Translations under genes and position numbers: made by a program
Part shown: one piece after another, positions 26,031 through 34,080 of the stretch
Position numbering within the stretch: the first letter of the stretch is position 1
Layout: each line of letters starts with the position of its first letter
The notes under the pieces: model-generated
The model's input: only the letters and a program-made list of their open reading frames with translations
Databases searched by the model: none
Told to the model about the DNA's origin: nothing
Assembly: GCF_017876545.1 (NCBI RefSeq)
Contig: NZ_JAGIOD010000001.1
Span: forward strand, 3,038,001 to 3,102,000
Reading direction: 5' to 3'
Source of the DNA: Brachybacterium sacelli
Lineage (GTDB): Bacteria; Actinomycetota; Actinomycetes; Actinomycetales; Dermabacteraceae
DNA: 64,000 bases

Positions 26031-26138
26031 TCAGCACTCCCGCGACAACTCGGCTCGCACGCGTTCCATCGGCCAGCCGGCGGCGTCGAGCAGGTCGATG
26101 TCCTTGTGCTCGAACGGGGCAAGATTCGGTGGAACCAT
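26031..26138 (-). CDS. Possible 35-residue small protein
   Basis: A short frame starting M-V-P-P-N-L-A-P-F and ending A-E-L-S-R-E-C, downstream of the DUF7455-like gene on the same strand. The composition looks coding (A-A-G-W-P-M-E-R-V-R-A-E-L), but the ribosome site (GAGAAG) is weak. No known family. Confidence 0.3.
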   Translation of the reverse strand: MVPPNLAPFEHKDIDLLDAAGWPMERVRAELSREC

Positions 26139-26166
26139 GGCGGCTTCTCGTTGGTCGTGGGATTGG

Positions 26167-26454
26167 TCAGCGGGGCGGCATGGGCAGGTAGAAGGTGCCG
26201 TGCGGGACGTCCGCTCGGATCCGCAGTGCGGTGCGCTCAAGCACGCGCCACGACTCGCGGGCGTGGTGTCCGCACAGGTAGATCGGACCGGTCACGTAGA
26301 TCGCATTCACCCTGGCCAGCGCGGCCGGGCAGCGGTCACAGGACGTCTGCTCGGAGGTGACTGTCGGGGTCTGCCCGAACAGGGTGTCCGCGTGCCGGGG
26401 CGGGACCGACAGCGGAGTCGCCTTGAGCGCGGTGTGCGGCGTCGTGATGGTCAT
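26167..26454 (-). CDS. DUF7455-like small zinc-binding protein
   Basis: A 95-residue protein with the pattern C-D-R-C-P-A-A-A/L ... I-Y-L-C-G-H-H-A-R-E in the middle (about residues 39-68). These Cys and His residues make a compact zinc site seen in small actinobacterial proteins annotated DUF7455. Many sit next to phage or mobile genes; the role is unknown. GGAG is four bases before the ATG. It lies 39 bases downstream of the long beta-helix gene and on the same strand, so the two may be co-transcribed. Confidence 0.7.
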   Translation of the reverse strand: MTITTPHTALKATPLSVPPRHADTLFGQTPTVTSEQTSCDRCPAALARVNAIYVTGPIYLCGHHARESWRVLERTALRIRADVPHGTFYLPMPPR

Positions 26455-26492
26455 GCAGCTCCAGTGGGCGATGCCGTACCGTCGCGGGACGG

Positions 26493-27884
26493 TCAGTGAG
26501 GTGTCTCCGTCACGACGGCACCGCGGGGGATGTAGCCATCAGCCTCGATGCGGGCATGAGGCTCGATGACCACGTTGTCCTCGATGACCGAACGCTCCCC
26601 CAGCTCAGCTCCATACCCCGTCTGCGCACCGTGCCCAACCGTCGCGCCTTCGCCGATCATGGAGCCGTTGATGACGGAGAAGTCTCCGACCCTCACCTTG
26701 TCGAAGATGTCTGTTCCCGCGCCGGTGGTCACGGCGTGACCGACCTCCGCTGCAGAGCCGACGATGGTGTGCTCACCGAGCCGCGCACCGGATCGGATCG
26801 TGGCGCGGTCCAGGACCTCGCAGTCCCGGTCGAGCTCGGTGGCCCCCTCATCTGCGAAGGTGCCGCTTGGGCCGTGGATCTCGACGGACTCCCCGATCTC
26901 CGTACCGTCCTGGAGCTTGATCGCACCGTCGAGCACCGAGCCGGCACCAATCACGATGGTGCCGTTCAGCTCGCTGGTCCCGCTCCCACCCTTGATCGCG
27001 ACTCCTTCGCCGGTGGACAGCTCTCCGGCGACGACGGCGCCGCTGAGGGTCGTCTTGTCGCCGAGCTGCGTGTCGTCGGCGAATCGGGAACGGCCGTCCG
27101 TCCCCGCCTTTACACCGTCACCGATCTCGACGTTGTCGCCCCATGTGCTGCCACCGAGCAGTCTCGAGCGGGCACCGACCTCGAGCTCGTCACCGAACGT
27201 TCCCTCGAGCCGGCTGAGGGCTCCGACCCGCGATCTGTTGCCAACGCTCGACCCGGCGTGGATCTCCGTGCTCTTACCGATCGTGACAGCATCCCCGAGC
27301 CGGACCGAATGCCGGATGGACGATCGGTCCTCGAGCACGCTGCACTCGCCGATCACGGCACCCTCATCGACCGTGACGCGCACGCCGATGCGCGTGAAAC
27401 GCTCGACGTGCACGTCCCGACCGAGCTGAGCTACCTCGCCTACCGAGACCTCTTCGTCGAGCTCAACCCCGTCGCCGACCGCAGAGCCGGCCTGCAGGAT
27501 GGCGCCCTGGCGGATGGTGGTCCCCTCCCCCACACTGGCGCCTTCCCCGATCGAGGCATCGTCCTCGATGCGCGTCCCCGCGCCGATCCGGGCGCCGTCT
27601 CGGATCACGACACCTTCGCCGATGCTCACGCCCTCGCTAATCGTGACATCCTCACCGATCCGGCCGAAGCCGCCGATCTGGACACCGTCCCCGAGCTCGG
27701 CAGTGGCAGCTACCTGGGCGTCCTCCCCGAGGATCGGACTGGCCCCGGTACCCGGAGCGGGGATCCGGATATCCGCCTCGCCGCGGGACACGGCACTGAA
27801 TTCGCCCTTGTTCCCCTGCTCGCCGGTATCGCGCTTGCGCACCTTCTCATCGGGGCTCGCTGCTGCCCTGGACTTCGTCGCCAT
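26493..27884 (-). CDS. Very long left-handed beta-helix (hexapeptide-repeat) protein with mobile-element leader
   Basis: A 463-residue protein. Residues 1-45 are a basic stretch plus the leader T-G-E-Q-G-N-K-G-E-F-S-A-V-S-R-G-E-A-D-I. The rest, nearly to the end, is hexapeptide repeats of the form [IVL]-G-x-x-x-x (I-G-E-D-V-T-I-S-E-G-V-S-I-G-E-G), about 60 units or roughly 20 coils of a left-handed beta-helix. Asp and Glu greatly outnumber Lys and Arg. Acyltransferases of this fold have far fewer coils plus active-site loops; none is evident here. I chose the ATG at 27884 because AGGAAGGA lies eight bases upstream. The frame continues in phase to 28070 and would add 62 residues with a membrane helix (V-L-V-G-L-L-A-V-L-L-V-A-L); this may be a separate small membrane protein or an anchor. 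Confidence 0.75.
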   Translation of the reverse strand: MATKSRAAASPDEKVRKRDTGEQGNKGEFSAVSRGEADIRIPAPGTGASPILGEDAQVAATAELGDGVQIGGFGRIGEDVTISEGVSIGEGVVIRDGARIGAGTRIEDDASIGEGASVGEGTTIRQGAILQAGSAVGDGVELDEEVSVGEVAQLGRDVHVERFTRIGVRVTVDEGAVIGECSVLEDRSSIRHSVRLGDAVTIGKSTEIHAGSSVGNRSRVGALSRLEGTFGDELEVGARSRLLGGSTWGDNVEIGDGVKAGTDGRSRFADDTQLGDKTTLSGAVVAGELSTGEGVAIKGGSGTSELNGTIVIGAGSVLDGAIKLQDGTEIGESVEIHGPSGTFADEGATELDRDCEVLDRATIRSGARLGEHTIVGSAAEVGHAVTTGAGTDIFDKVRVGDFSVINGSMIGEGATVGHGAQTGYGAELGERSVIEDNVVIEPHARIEADGYIPRGAVVTETPH

Positions 27885-28240
27885 GGTCAGTTCCTTCCTC
27901 GTCGTAGTCATCCGCCGGTCGACCGGAAGCGCCTCACGGAGCTCGTCGACGATCTGTCCCAGCTCTGCACGGTGTGCGAACCCGTACAGCGCGACGAGCA
28001 GCACCGCGAGCAGACCCACCAGGACGCTGCGGGCGCGCGCGAAGCGGGGCGGAGAGTTCCAGCTGCTCATACCCGGCGCAGTGGGCGACGGCAGCTCCTC
28101 GCGGGACGAGTCCTCATGTAGGTTCTCGCGCGATCTGTCAGGAGCGTGGAGCTGTGACCTGCGGTGTGAGGCAATGGCCAGGTGCCCCGATTCTCGCCAA
28201 GCTGTCAGATTCCTCAGCGGTGTGGAGTCGCCAAGCCTCG

Positions 28241-29110
28241 TCAGCGGACCACTGGGTCCGCGAGGATCTCGAGAAGCGCATCGTTGTGGATCGAGTACAA
28301 CGCATTGTCAGGACTCTCTAGCTGGATCATTGCTTTCCACAGGGCCCACGCCCTGGCGCGACGCCAAGTGCCCGCATCCAGATTGAGCGCCTCGGCGAAG
28401 ACCTGACGCTCTGTGCCTCGAAAGTAGGTCCATGCAATGGTCAGGTCGCAGGCAGGGTCGCCGACGCCACACTGCCCGAAGTCGATGACAGCGCTGAGCT
28501 TCCCGCTGTCGACCAGCACGTTACCGATGGCCATGTCGCCATGAAACCAGACCGGCTCACCTTCCCAGGCGGAGTCCATGCCGGCCAACCACAAGGCGCG
28601 GCACTGCGCGGTGTCCATCGGCAGCTCGCGGCTTAGCGCGCGCTGCACCTCATCGGCGTAGACGCTGGGGTGGCAGCCGCGAAAGGCGGTATGTCCCCCG
28701 GCCCACGGTCCCCCGTCGGTCGGAGCCTCGCGCATTCTAAGAAGGAATACACCGAGTTCGTGGGCGAATTGAGTGCGGTCCAGATCTGGACATTCGTCGG
28801 GGGTACGGCCGCTCAGCCATCGGCGTACGGTCCACGGGCGACCGAAATCGGCTGAGGGGGGAACTGAAGCCACCACATCGGGAATTGCTACTGGCAGGTG
28901 GGGCGCGAGGATGGGGAGCACATGGTCCTCTTTCTCGACCCCCGCGGAGTAGCCGTCGGCGCTCGGCAGGCGCGCGCAGTGGGTGTCCTGGATCCGGAAG
29001 GTGCGGTTGTCCCAGCCCTGGCGCGCCACGGGCGTCACTGGCAATCCCGCAAGCGCAGGCACGTGGCGGGCGACGAGTTCGGTGACCAGATCAGCGGTGA
29101 TTTCAGGCAT
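28241..29110 (-). CDS. Aminoglycoside phosphotransferase (APH)-family kinase
   Basis: A 289-residue kinase-like protein. Visible elements are the nucleotide loop region (R-Q-G-W-D-N-R-T-F-R), the catalytic loop V-W-F-H-G-D-M-A-I-G-N-V-L-V near residue 190, and the metal-binding I-D-F-G-Q-C-G-V-G-D-P-A-C-D, which are diagnostic for APH(3')/choline-kinase-type enzymes. The substrate is unknown; many chromosomal members act on small hydroxylated molecules, so resistance should not be assumed. The start at 29110 follows GAGGGAGCC; a longer in-frame start 20 codons upstream lacks a good site. Downstream of and same strand as the RNA-ligase-like gene. Confidence 0.88.
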   Translation of the reverse strand: MPEITADLVTELVARHVPALAGLPVTPVARQGWDNRTFRIQDTHCARLPSADGYSAGVEKEDHVLPILAPHLPVAIPDVVASVPPSADFGRPWTVRRWLSGRTPDECPDLDRTQFAHELGVFLLRMREAPTDGGPWAGGHTAFRGCHPSVYADEVQRALSRELPMDTAQCRALWLAGMDSAWEGEPVWFHGDMAIGNVLVDSGKLSAVIDFGQCGVGDPACDLTIAWTYFRGTERQVFAEALNLDAGTWRRARAWALWKAMIQLESPDNALYSIHNDALLEILADPVVR

Positions 29111-29248
29111 GCAGGCTCCCTCGACGGCAATGCTTTGTCTCTGCTCACGGGCCGAGTGGGCAGCACGCACTCGAGTATGCCTAGGTCGGTTTCTTCCAGT
29201 CCACGTGTTTTCTTGCCCGCGGGCGGTGCCGCGAGTTCCTGTACTGCA

Positions 29249-29734
29249 CTAGAGGTGCAGGGGAAAGCGCGCAAGCTCCTCGGCAGCGTCCTCTGACCAC
29301 CAGGTGAGCGTCACCTCGTCCGCTGTCGAGCTGATCGGAAGAGGCCCCCGGACGGCCTCTTCTTCGGCGCTTGTGAGGGCTGCACCGATCGAAAGGTGAG
29401 GGATGATCTCCTCGAACGCCCCGCCGTATGGAGGCCACTTCGGGAAAGCTGCTGCGAGCATGTTCGTGAGTCGGATGAAGGGATCTGCTGGCTCCGGTGC
29501 TAGGTATGTGACCTCGCTGCCGAAGCGGCCCACCGCGGAGAGCATGAAGTCGAAGGGTCGAACCTGCGCTAACAGGGCGCGGAGGGTGTCGACGAGGTCC
29601 TCGTTGACGTCGCGCCGGTCGACGAACGGTCCGAGTAACGTGATGTGCGGGCACACAGGCGGACGCTCGAGGCGTTGAGTGATCGACTCAAGCTCTGGTA
29701 CCGGGACCTGGATGACAGTGTGCGCCACGCCCAC
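29249..29734 (-). CDS. 2'-5' RNA ligase / cyclic phosphodiesterase-like protein
   Basis: A 161-residue 2H phosphoesterase-fold protein. Both signature H-x-[TS] motifs are present: C-P-H-I-T-L-L-G-P-F near residue 30 and I-P-H-L-S-I-G near residue 112. Enzymes of this superfamily cleave or join 2'-5' or cyclic phosphodiester bonds in RNA or in nucleotide metabolites. The ATG at 29734 (M-V-G-V-A-H-T-V-I) follows AGGCAC weakly; a start 18 codons upstream is possible. No operon partner is certain, but it could share a transcript with the downstream kinase gene. Confidence 0.78.
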   Translation of the reverse strand: MGVAHTVIQVPVPELESITQRLERPPVCPHITLLGPFVDRRDVNEDLVDTLRALLAQVRPFDFMLSAVGRFGSEVTYLAPEPADPFIRLTNMLAAAFPKWPPYGGAFEEIIPHLSIGAALTSAEEEAVRGPLPISSTADEVTLTWWSEDAAEELARFPLHL

Positions 29735-29820
29735 CATTGTGCCTGCACGCCTGACAAGTCGGCGAGAAACCTGACACACGCTGGCCAAGAAAGTGAGAAC
29801 TGGCCAACTAGGACGAGAAC

Positions 29821-31074
29821 CTACACCTCACTGGCCGAGGTAGTCCTCTTCCGAATCGGCCCCGAAATTCTTGGCGAACTCGGGGGCTTCTCTTCGTAAG
29901 AGGTCCTGGTCATCTCGTCGAGGCGGTGCTTCTCCTCGAGTGCCGTGGTGCCGCGTTTCTCGGCCAGTGTCCTGGCGATCACGGGACGCATTCGGGCCCG
30001 CCAGTTTGCCCGCGTTTCCTGGTCCCGGCGGTACTCGGCGAACTCCGGCAGCGCGTCCCCCGCGGTCCGCTTCAGATTTAGGGTGTCGCCGATTCCGCGC
30101 TCCCAGGCCATCTCGGCATCCCGTTCAGTGGAGATCACCTCCCGCACCTTCCCGGCATCCCCCAGGTCTTCCTCGAATCGCAGCGGCTTCCCGTCCTTCG
30201 ACACGGCGGCCGCGTGCTTCTCCGCCCGCTTTCGTGCCCGCTTCTCCGCCGGGGTCAGCTTCGCCCACGCCTCCCGCCGCTCCCGATCCCGCTGGGCCGC
30301 GAGCTCTTCGGACGAATACATCTTCGTGGGCAGCGACTTCGCATCTCCCACGGGCGCTGAGGGATAGCAAATCGTACAGGCGCGGTGCCCGGCGTCCGCA
30401 ACAATCGCATCCTCATCGACGCCGGAGTAGTCGGTCAGCCAGGCGTACCGGGTCGCGGGCCGGCAGGTCGAACACCCAGTGCCCGAGTGCACGTGACCGT
30501 TCGCGTTCGCGACAAGGAACGCACGGTTCCAGCCGCCTCGGATCCGGAACGCCTCCTGGAGCCCGTCGACCTGTTCGCGCGCCCGGTCGTGCTCGGCCTG
30601 TGCCGACTCGACCTCCCGCAGCGGGCCTCGGATCCGGCCGCCCATCTTCTCAGACGCAGCGCCACCATCGGAGAGGGTCACCCAATCACGAGCAGCCGTG
30701 AGCGCCTGCTGATCGCTCTTTGCCCAGCCGATACGAGAGCTCCTCCGGTCCCCGACTGCTCGATGCAGCTCGTCGAGCCGGCCGCGCAGGCGGGATTCAG
30801 TCTCCCCCAGAGCCTTCCCGGCCTCCACGGCGTGCTCGTCGAAGTCGACTGGATCGGCGGTGCATACATCGAAGCCGAACCGCTCCACCAGTGTCGCCCC
30901 CGTGGCGCAGGTCTTTCCGGACGTGGGCCTCAAGTCCACCTCGGCGTCCTGCCGTCCAATGGTCCCGAACTCACCACCGTTCCCCGGCTGCCCAGTGTGC
31001 GCGTCATGCCGCTCATCGCCTGCCTCCTCGGGATCCTCACCTACCCGTGGAAGTGGGCGACCTGCGGCCGTCAC
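29821..31074 (-). CDS. Mobile-element protein with T-G-Q-P-G-N leader and Cys-rich site (start probably frameshifted)
   Basis: About 417 residues from the only in-frame GTG (31074). The N-terminus carries H-T-G-Q-P-G-N-G-G-E-F-G-T-I-G-R-Q-D-A-E-V-D-L, the same leader type as in the two beta-helix genes. A coiled-coil-like charged middle follows, then a probable zinc site H-V-H-S-G-T-G-C-S-T-C ... A-C-T-I-C-Y-P, and a basic tail rich in A, K, R and E. I have seen the Cys pattern in actinobacterial phage and plasmid proteins of unknown function. The best ribosome site, AGGAGG (31023-31028) six bases before an ATG at 31016, opens a different frame that ends after 28 codons. One missing base between that ATG and the leader would join them, so this may be a recent frameshift or an assembly error. 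Confidence 0.55.
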   Translation of the reverse strand: MTAAGRPLPRVGEDPEEAGDERHDAHTGQPGNGGEFGTIGRQDAEVDLRPTSGKTCATGATLVERFGFDVCTADPVDFDEHAVEAGKALGETESRLRGRLDELHRAVGDRRSSRIGWAKSDQQALTAARDWVTLSDGGAASEKMGGRIRGPLREVESAQAEHDRAREQVDGLQEAFRIRGGWNRAFLVANANGHVHSGTGCSTCRPATRYAWLTDYSGVDEDAIVADAGHRACTICYPSAPVGDAKSLPTKMYSSEELAAQRDRERREAWAKLTPAEKRARKRAEKHAAAVSKDGKPLRFEEDLGDAGKVREVISTERDAEMAWERGIGDTLNLKRTAGDALPEFAEYRRDQETRANWRARMRPVIARTLAEKRGTTALEEKHRLDEMTRTSYEEKPPSSPRISGPIRKRTTSASEV

Positions 31075-31663
31075 AGGACGGGCCTGTTCGGTCGATGATC
31101 TGAACGTCGAAGGCGACTCGGCTGAAGTCCGCGCCGGGGAAGTCTGTCTCCAGCAAGTCCCGCACCATCGCCGGGGCGTCTCGGAAGTTCGCGACCTGCG
31201 TGACGAGGTCCACGCTACCGAGGGCATACAGCTCCCATCCGCCGCTCCAACGTCGAGCATCGACGCGGACCGACAGTTCGAGCGTCTGCTGCGCAAGACG
31301 CTCAGCCCGCTCGACATCAGCCGACTCGGCACTCCCAGCATCCGGCACCCCGCCCGATTCCTGCTCGATCTCCATCGCATAACGCCGCAGAGCAGCAGCT
31401 GCGAGCGTCCGCAGAATGGGCTTGATCGACTCGGGAAGTCGGGATGACCCCGGTTCGAGCTCCGAAGCAACCTTCATCAGGTCATACCCGATGATGTCGG
31501 TATCGGGCCACTGCACCCCTCCACCTTGGCCGATGTACTCCAGCGCCTGCAGGTAATCCGGATCCAGGCCATCGGGTGGCGTGGACATCAGGTCATCGGC
31601 GCATCCGTTCAGTGCTCGGCGCACCGTCTCGACATCGTCACGGTCCAGCGGAGAGCTGTTCAT
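31037..31663 (-). CDS. Protein with HicB-like C-terminal domain
   Basis: A 208-residue protein. The first half is acidic and helical with no recognised domain. The C-terminal 60 residues (V-R-V-D-A-R-R-W-S-G-G-W-E-L-Y, then V-T-Q-V-A-N-F-R-D-A-P-A-M-V-R-D-L-L) follow the HicB/partial RNase-H pattern that in actinobacteria reads 'strand-W-strand ... T-Q-A ... A ... R-D'. HicB domains act as antitoxins, but no HicA toxin is adjacent. AGGGA seven bases before the ATG at 31663 supports the start. Its 3' end overlaps the presumed start of the downstream mobile-element gene by 38 bases. Confidence 0.5.
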   Translation of the reverse strand: MNSSPLDRDDVETVRRALNGCADDLMSTPPDGLDPDYLQALEYIGQGGGVQWPDTDIIGYDLMKVASELEPGSSRLPESIKPILRTLAAAALRRYAMEIEQESGGVPDAGSAESADVERAERLAQQTLELSVRVDARRWSGGWELYALGSVDLVTQVANFRDAPAMVRDLLETDFPGADFSRVAFDVQIIDRTGPSCDGRRSPTSTGR

Positions 31664-31845
31664 CAGAGATCCCTTCGTCGCGTCGCTACAGCTTGCACGG
31701 AGGGCCCGACAGCTCAGCCCCCGCTGCGCGCACACCATTCACTGATTACAGCTCGGGAACCGCCCATCGGTAATACGCCACCCAACATGATTAGACCGCC
31801 GTAGGCTCGTCGCGTCGACCACTAGCGCAGGCAGGAGGAGCTTGC

Positions 31846-32487
31846 ATGAAGCTCACCTCTGAGCAGCGGGACCAGGTCGCCGATGACGCTGCCACTCGAT
31901 ACCGGGCTGGCGAGACGTGGGCCAAGATCGCTGAGAGGTACGGACTGACGTCCACGTACGTCCGTCGGTTAACGGTCGCCCGCCACGACATCAGCTTTCG
32001 CCGCTGGGGCCAACAGCCACTCGCCGACATCGACGAGGTCGTCAGACGCAGAGAGGACGGGCAGACCCTCAATCAGATTGCCGAGAAGTTGGGCTGTTCC
32101 CGCCAGGCGATCCGCACCGCCCTCGAAACCGCGCAGCGCGCCCCAGAAACCCGCTACCCGCGTCTGTCTCAACGTCGAGCGCCCACCGAGGACGAGATCA
32201 ACGATATCCAGAGACTGTACGAGGTGTGCCCGCAGGCGCCGCGCAACCGCGAAGGATCACGAGCCGTCCGCGGCCCCGAAGGACGCCTGCTGGCAGAAGC
32301 ATGCCGAACCGTCGTCGACGACGGCGTCCCCATGCAGACACTCTCAGTCGCGCTCGGACGTGGAGCGACCTGGACGCACTGGCTACTCAACATCCACGAC
32401 CTGCGACCGGAGCCCGATCCCGTCCGGACCACCGCGAGGCGAACCCGGAGACCAAACGAGCCCGAGTTTAGTGACAGCGCCGTTTAA
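31846..32487 (+). CDS. Helix-turn-helix DNA-binding protein (resolvase/Hin-like repeats)
   Basis: A 213-residue protein with at least two helix-turn-helix units: Y-R-A-G-E-T-W-A-K-I-A-E-R-Y-G-L-T-S-T-Y-V near residues 20-40 and R-E-D-G-Q-T-L-N-Q-I-A-E-K-L-G-C-S-R-Q-A-I-R near residues 70-91; a possible third lies near residue 165. These resemble the C-terminal helix-turn-helix of resolvases and of homing-type regulators, but no recombinase domain is present. AGGAGG seven bases before the ATG fixes the start. It is divergent from the HicB-like gene. The target is unknown. Confidence 0.7.
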   Translation: MKLTSEQRDQVADDAATRYRAGETWAKIAERYGLTSTYVRRLTVARHDISFRRWGQQPLADIDEVVRRREDGQTLNQIAEKLGCSRQAIRTALETAQRAPETRYPRLSQRRAPTEDEINDIQRLYEVCPQAPRNREGSRAVRGPEGRLLAEACRTVVDDGVPMQTLSVALGRGATWTHWLLNIHDLRPEPDPVRTTARRTRRPNEPEFSDSAV

Positions 32488-32541
32488 GTACGACGGAGAA
32501 CAGCAGGCACAACTAGGCCGATCCTCAGCCAATCCACAGTC

Positions 32542-32840
32542 TCACGTGGAAACCCGAGTTGAGGGCCGCGACGAAGACGGTGCTGACCCGAAGAATATCG
32601 AGGCCTTGCGCAGGATTGCATTGTCCTCACGCAAGCGCCGGCCCTCGCTCGTGAGTCGCTTGATCTTGGCGCACTCTTCGCTGGTGATGCCGGAACTGGT
32701 CACGTCGTCGTCGATGTCGGCCCTGGCCAGCCAGCCCCACACGGACGCCTTCAGGGCGCCCTCCTGGCAACCGACCGAGGTCACCGTGGCGAACTGGGAC
32801 AGCGACTCTCACTCGTGCTACCTGGCATGCCGTACGCACT
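32542..32840 (-). pseudogene. IS3-family OrfA transposase remnant
   Basis: Read on the minus strand, the frame ends in the IS3 OrfA leucine-zipper block: I-T-S-E-E-C-A-K-I-K-R-L-T-S-E-G-R-R-L-R-E-D-N-A-I-L-R-K-A-S-I-F-F, preceded by R-A-D-I-D-D-D-V and a degraded helix-turn-helix. The N-terminal third, OrfB and both inverted repeats are missing. It is therefore a decayed insertion sequence in the gap before the ABC operon. Confidence 0.78.
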
Positions 32841-32985
32841 TCGCGCGCAACTGGGGCCGATCGTCCTCGGCATGCATTGCGCTCGGCCCCCTCTGCACAC
32901 GGGCGTTCTCAGTCCGCAACACAATTCGTCGCGAATCTGTAAGAAGCGGACAATGGAGGCTGCTTGTTACTACTGAAGGAGGCCA

Positions 32986-34080
32986 ATGGCATCGCTCACC
33001 CGGCGCCAGGTGCTTGCTGGAGGTGCGCTGGCGCTCAGCCCCACAGTGCCCGCACTCACCAGCTGCACCGTCGACACCGGAAGCTCATCAGTCACCGGCA
33101 CCGACCTGACGATCTGCGCCTTCGCCGGGGCGTGGAGCGACACCCTGCGGGAAGCCGTGATCGAGCCCTTCGAGGAAGAAACCGGTGCCACGGTTAACGT
33201 GGTGGTCGGCGCACCGTCGGAATGGCTCGCCCAGCTCCGGGTCGCCGACAGGCAGCGCCCGCCCTTCGACCTCATGGCTTTCACCCCGGACATCGTGGTG
33301 CAGGCCGCAGCGCTGGAGCTGATCGCGCCACTCGAGACGGACAAGATCAAACACTTCGACGAACTCAGCCCAACCCTGCTCTCCGCGGCAGGCGTCGGCG
33401 AGACGACCTACGGCGTACCGCTGACCACAGGCACGTGCGGGTTGATGTACCGCACAGAACATGCGGACCGCGCTCCGGAGAACTGGAGCGACATCTTCGA
33501 CGAGCAATGGGGCAACTTCGTCGGCGTACCACCCTTCACCTACAGCCCGGGCCTGGAACTGCTAGCCGGTCTGCTCCAGGAAAATGGCGGGACGATGGAC
33601 GACGAGAACGCAGTCGACGAGGTGTTCACCCAGCTCGAACAGCTCAGCGGCCGCGCCTCGGTCTTTCCCAGCGATGCTGGCAGCATGCTCTCCGCGATCC
33701 AGCAGGGCGATGCCTGGGTTGCGCCGTTCTGGGACGGCCGCGCCTTCGCGATGGCTGACGCTGGCGACCCCGTCGGCTTCAGTTACCCCGCCTCCGGCGG
33801 CGTCGGTGCACTCACCTCCTACTACGTGGCAGCTGGCACCGAGCGGGAGCAGCTCGCCTACGAATTCCTGGGGACCCTGGCCCAAGCGGAGAACCAGAAG
33901 GTCTTCGGCGAGGGCACGCTGTACGCCGCCGCGAACCTGACGATTGACTACTCCGACGAGTTCGAGGCACGCATCGCCCATGGTGAGGAAGTCTTCAAAA
34001 GCTTCGCGTGGGTCGACTACACCCAGGCCATCCCCCGACTGGAGGACTGGCAAACACGATGGAACGGGATCTTCGGCTGA
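32986..34080 (+). CDS. ABC transporter substrate-binding protein, spermidine/putrescine (PotD) type
   Basis: A 364-residue extracellular solute-binding lipoprotein. It has a twin-arginine-like signal (L-T-R-R-Q-V-L-A-G-G-A) followed by L-T-S-C, where Cys would be lipidated. The mature protein has family-1 features (I-C-A-F-A-G-A-W-S-D-T-L-R, Y-G-V-P-L-T-T-G-T-C-G-L-M-Y). PotD-like proteins bind polyamines, but related clusters handle other small cations or amides. It is the first gene of the operon with two permeases, an ATPase and hydantoinase A and B. The TGA overlaps the next ATG (TGATG). An IS3-family remnant lies directly upstream. Confidence 0.9.
   Translation: MASLTRRQVLAGGALALSPTVPALTSCTVDTGSSSVTGTDLTICAFAGAWSDTLREAVIEPFEEETGATVNVVVGAPSEWLAQLRVADRQRPPFDLMAFTPDIVVQAAALELIAPLETDKIKHFDELSPTLLSAAGVGETTYGVPLTTGTCGLMYRTEHADRAPENWSDIFDEQWGNFVGVPPFTYSPGLELLAGLLQENGGTMDDENAVDEVFTQLEQLSGRASVFPSDAGSMLSAIQQGDAWVAPFWDGRAFAMADAGDPVGFSYPASGGVGALTSYYVAAGTEREQLAYEFLGTLAQAENQKVFGEGTLYAAANLTIDYSDEFEARIAHGEEVFKSFAWVDYTQAIPRLEDWQTRWNGIFG

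Noticed and set aside
26496..28121. Open frame opposite the beta-helix gene
   Set aside because: It mirrors the repeat codons; the minus strand gives regular hexapeptides and a good ribosome site.
28241..29110. Acquired aminoglycoside resistance gene
   Set aside because: The fold is APH-like, but nothing identifies a known resistance enzyme; most such chromosomal kinases have other substrates.
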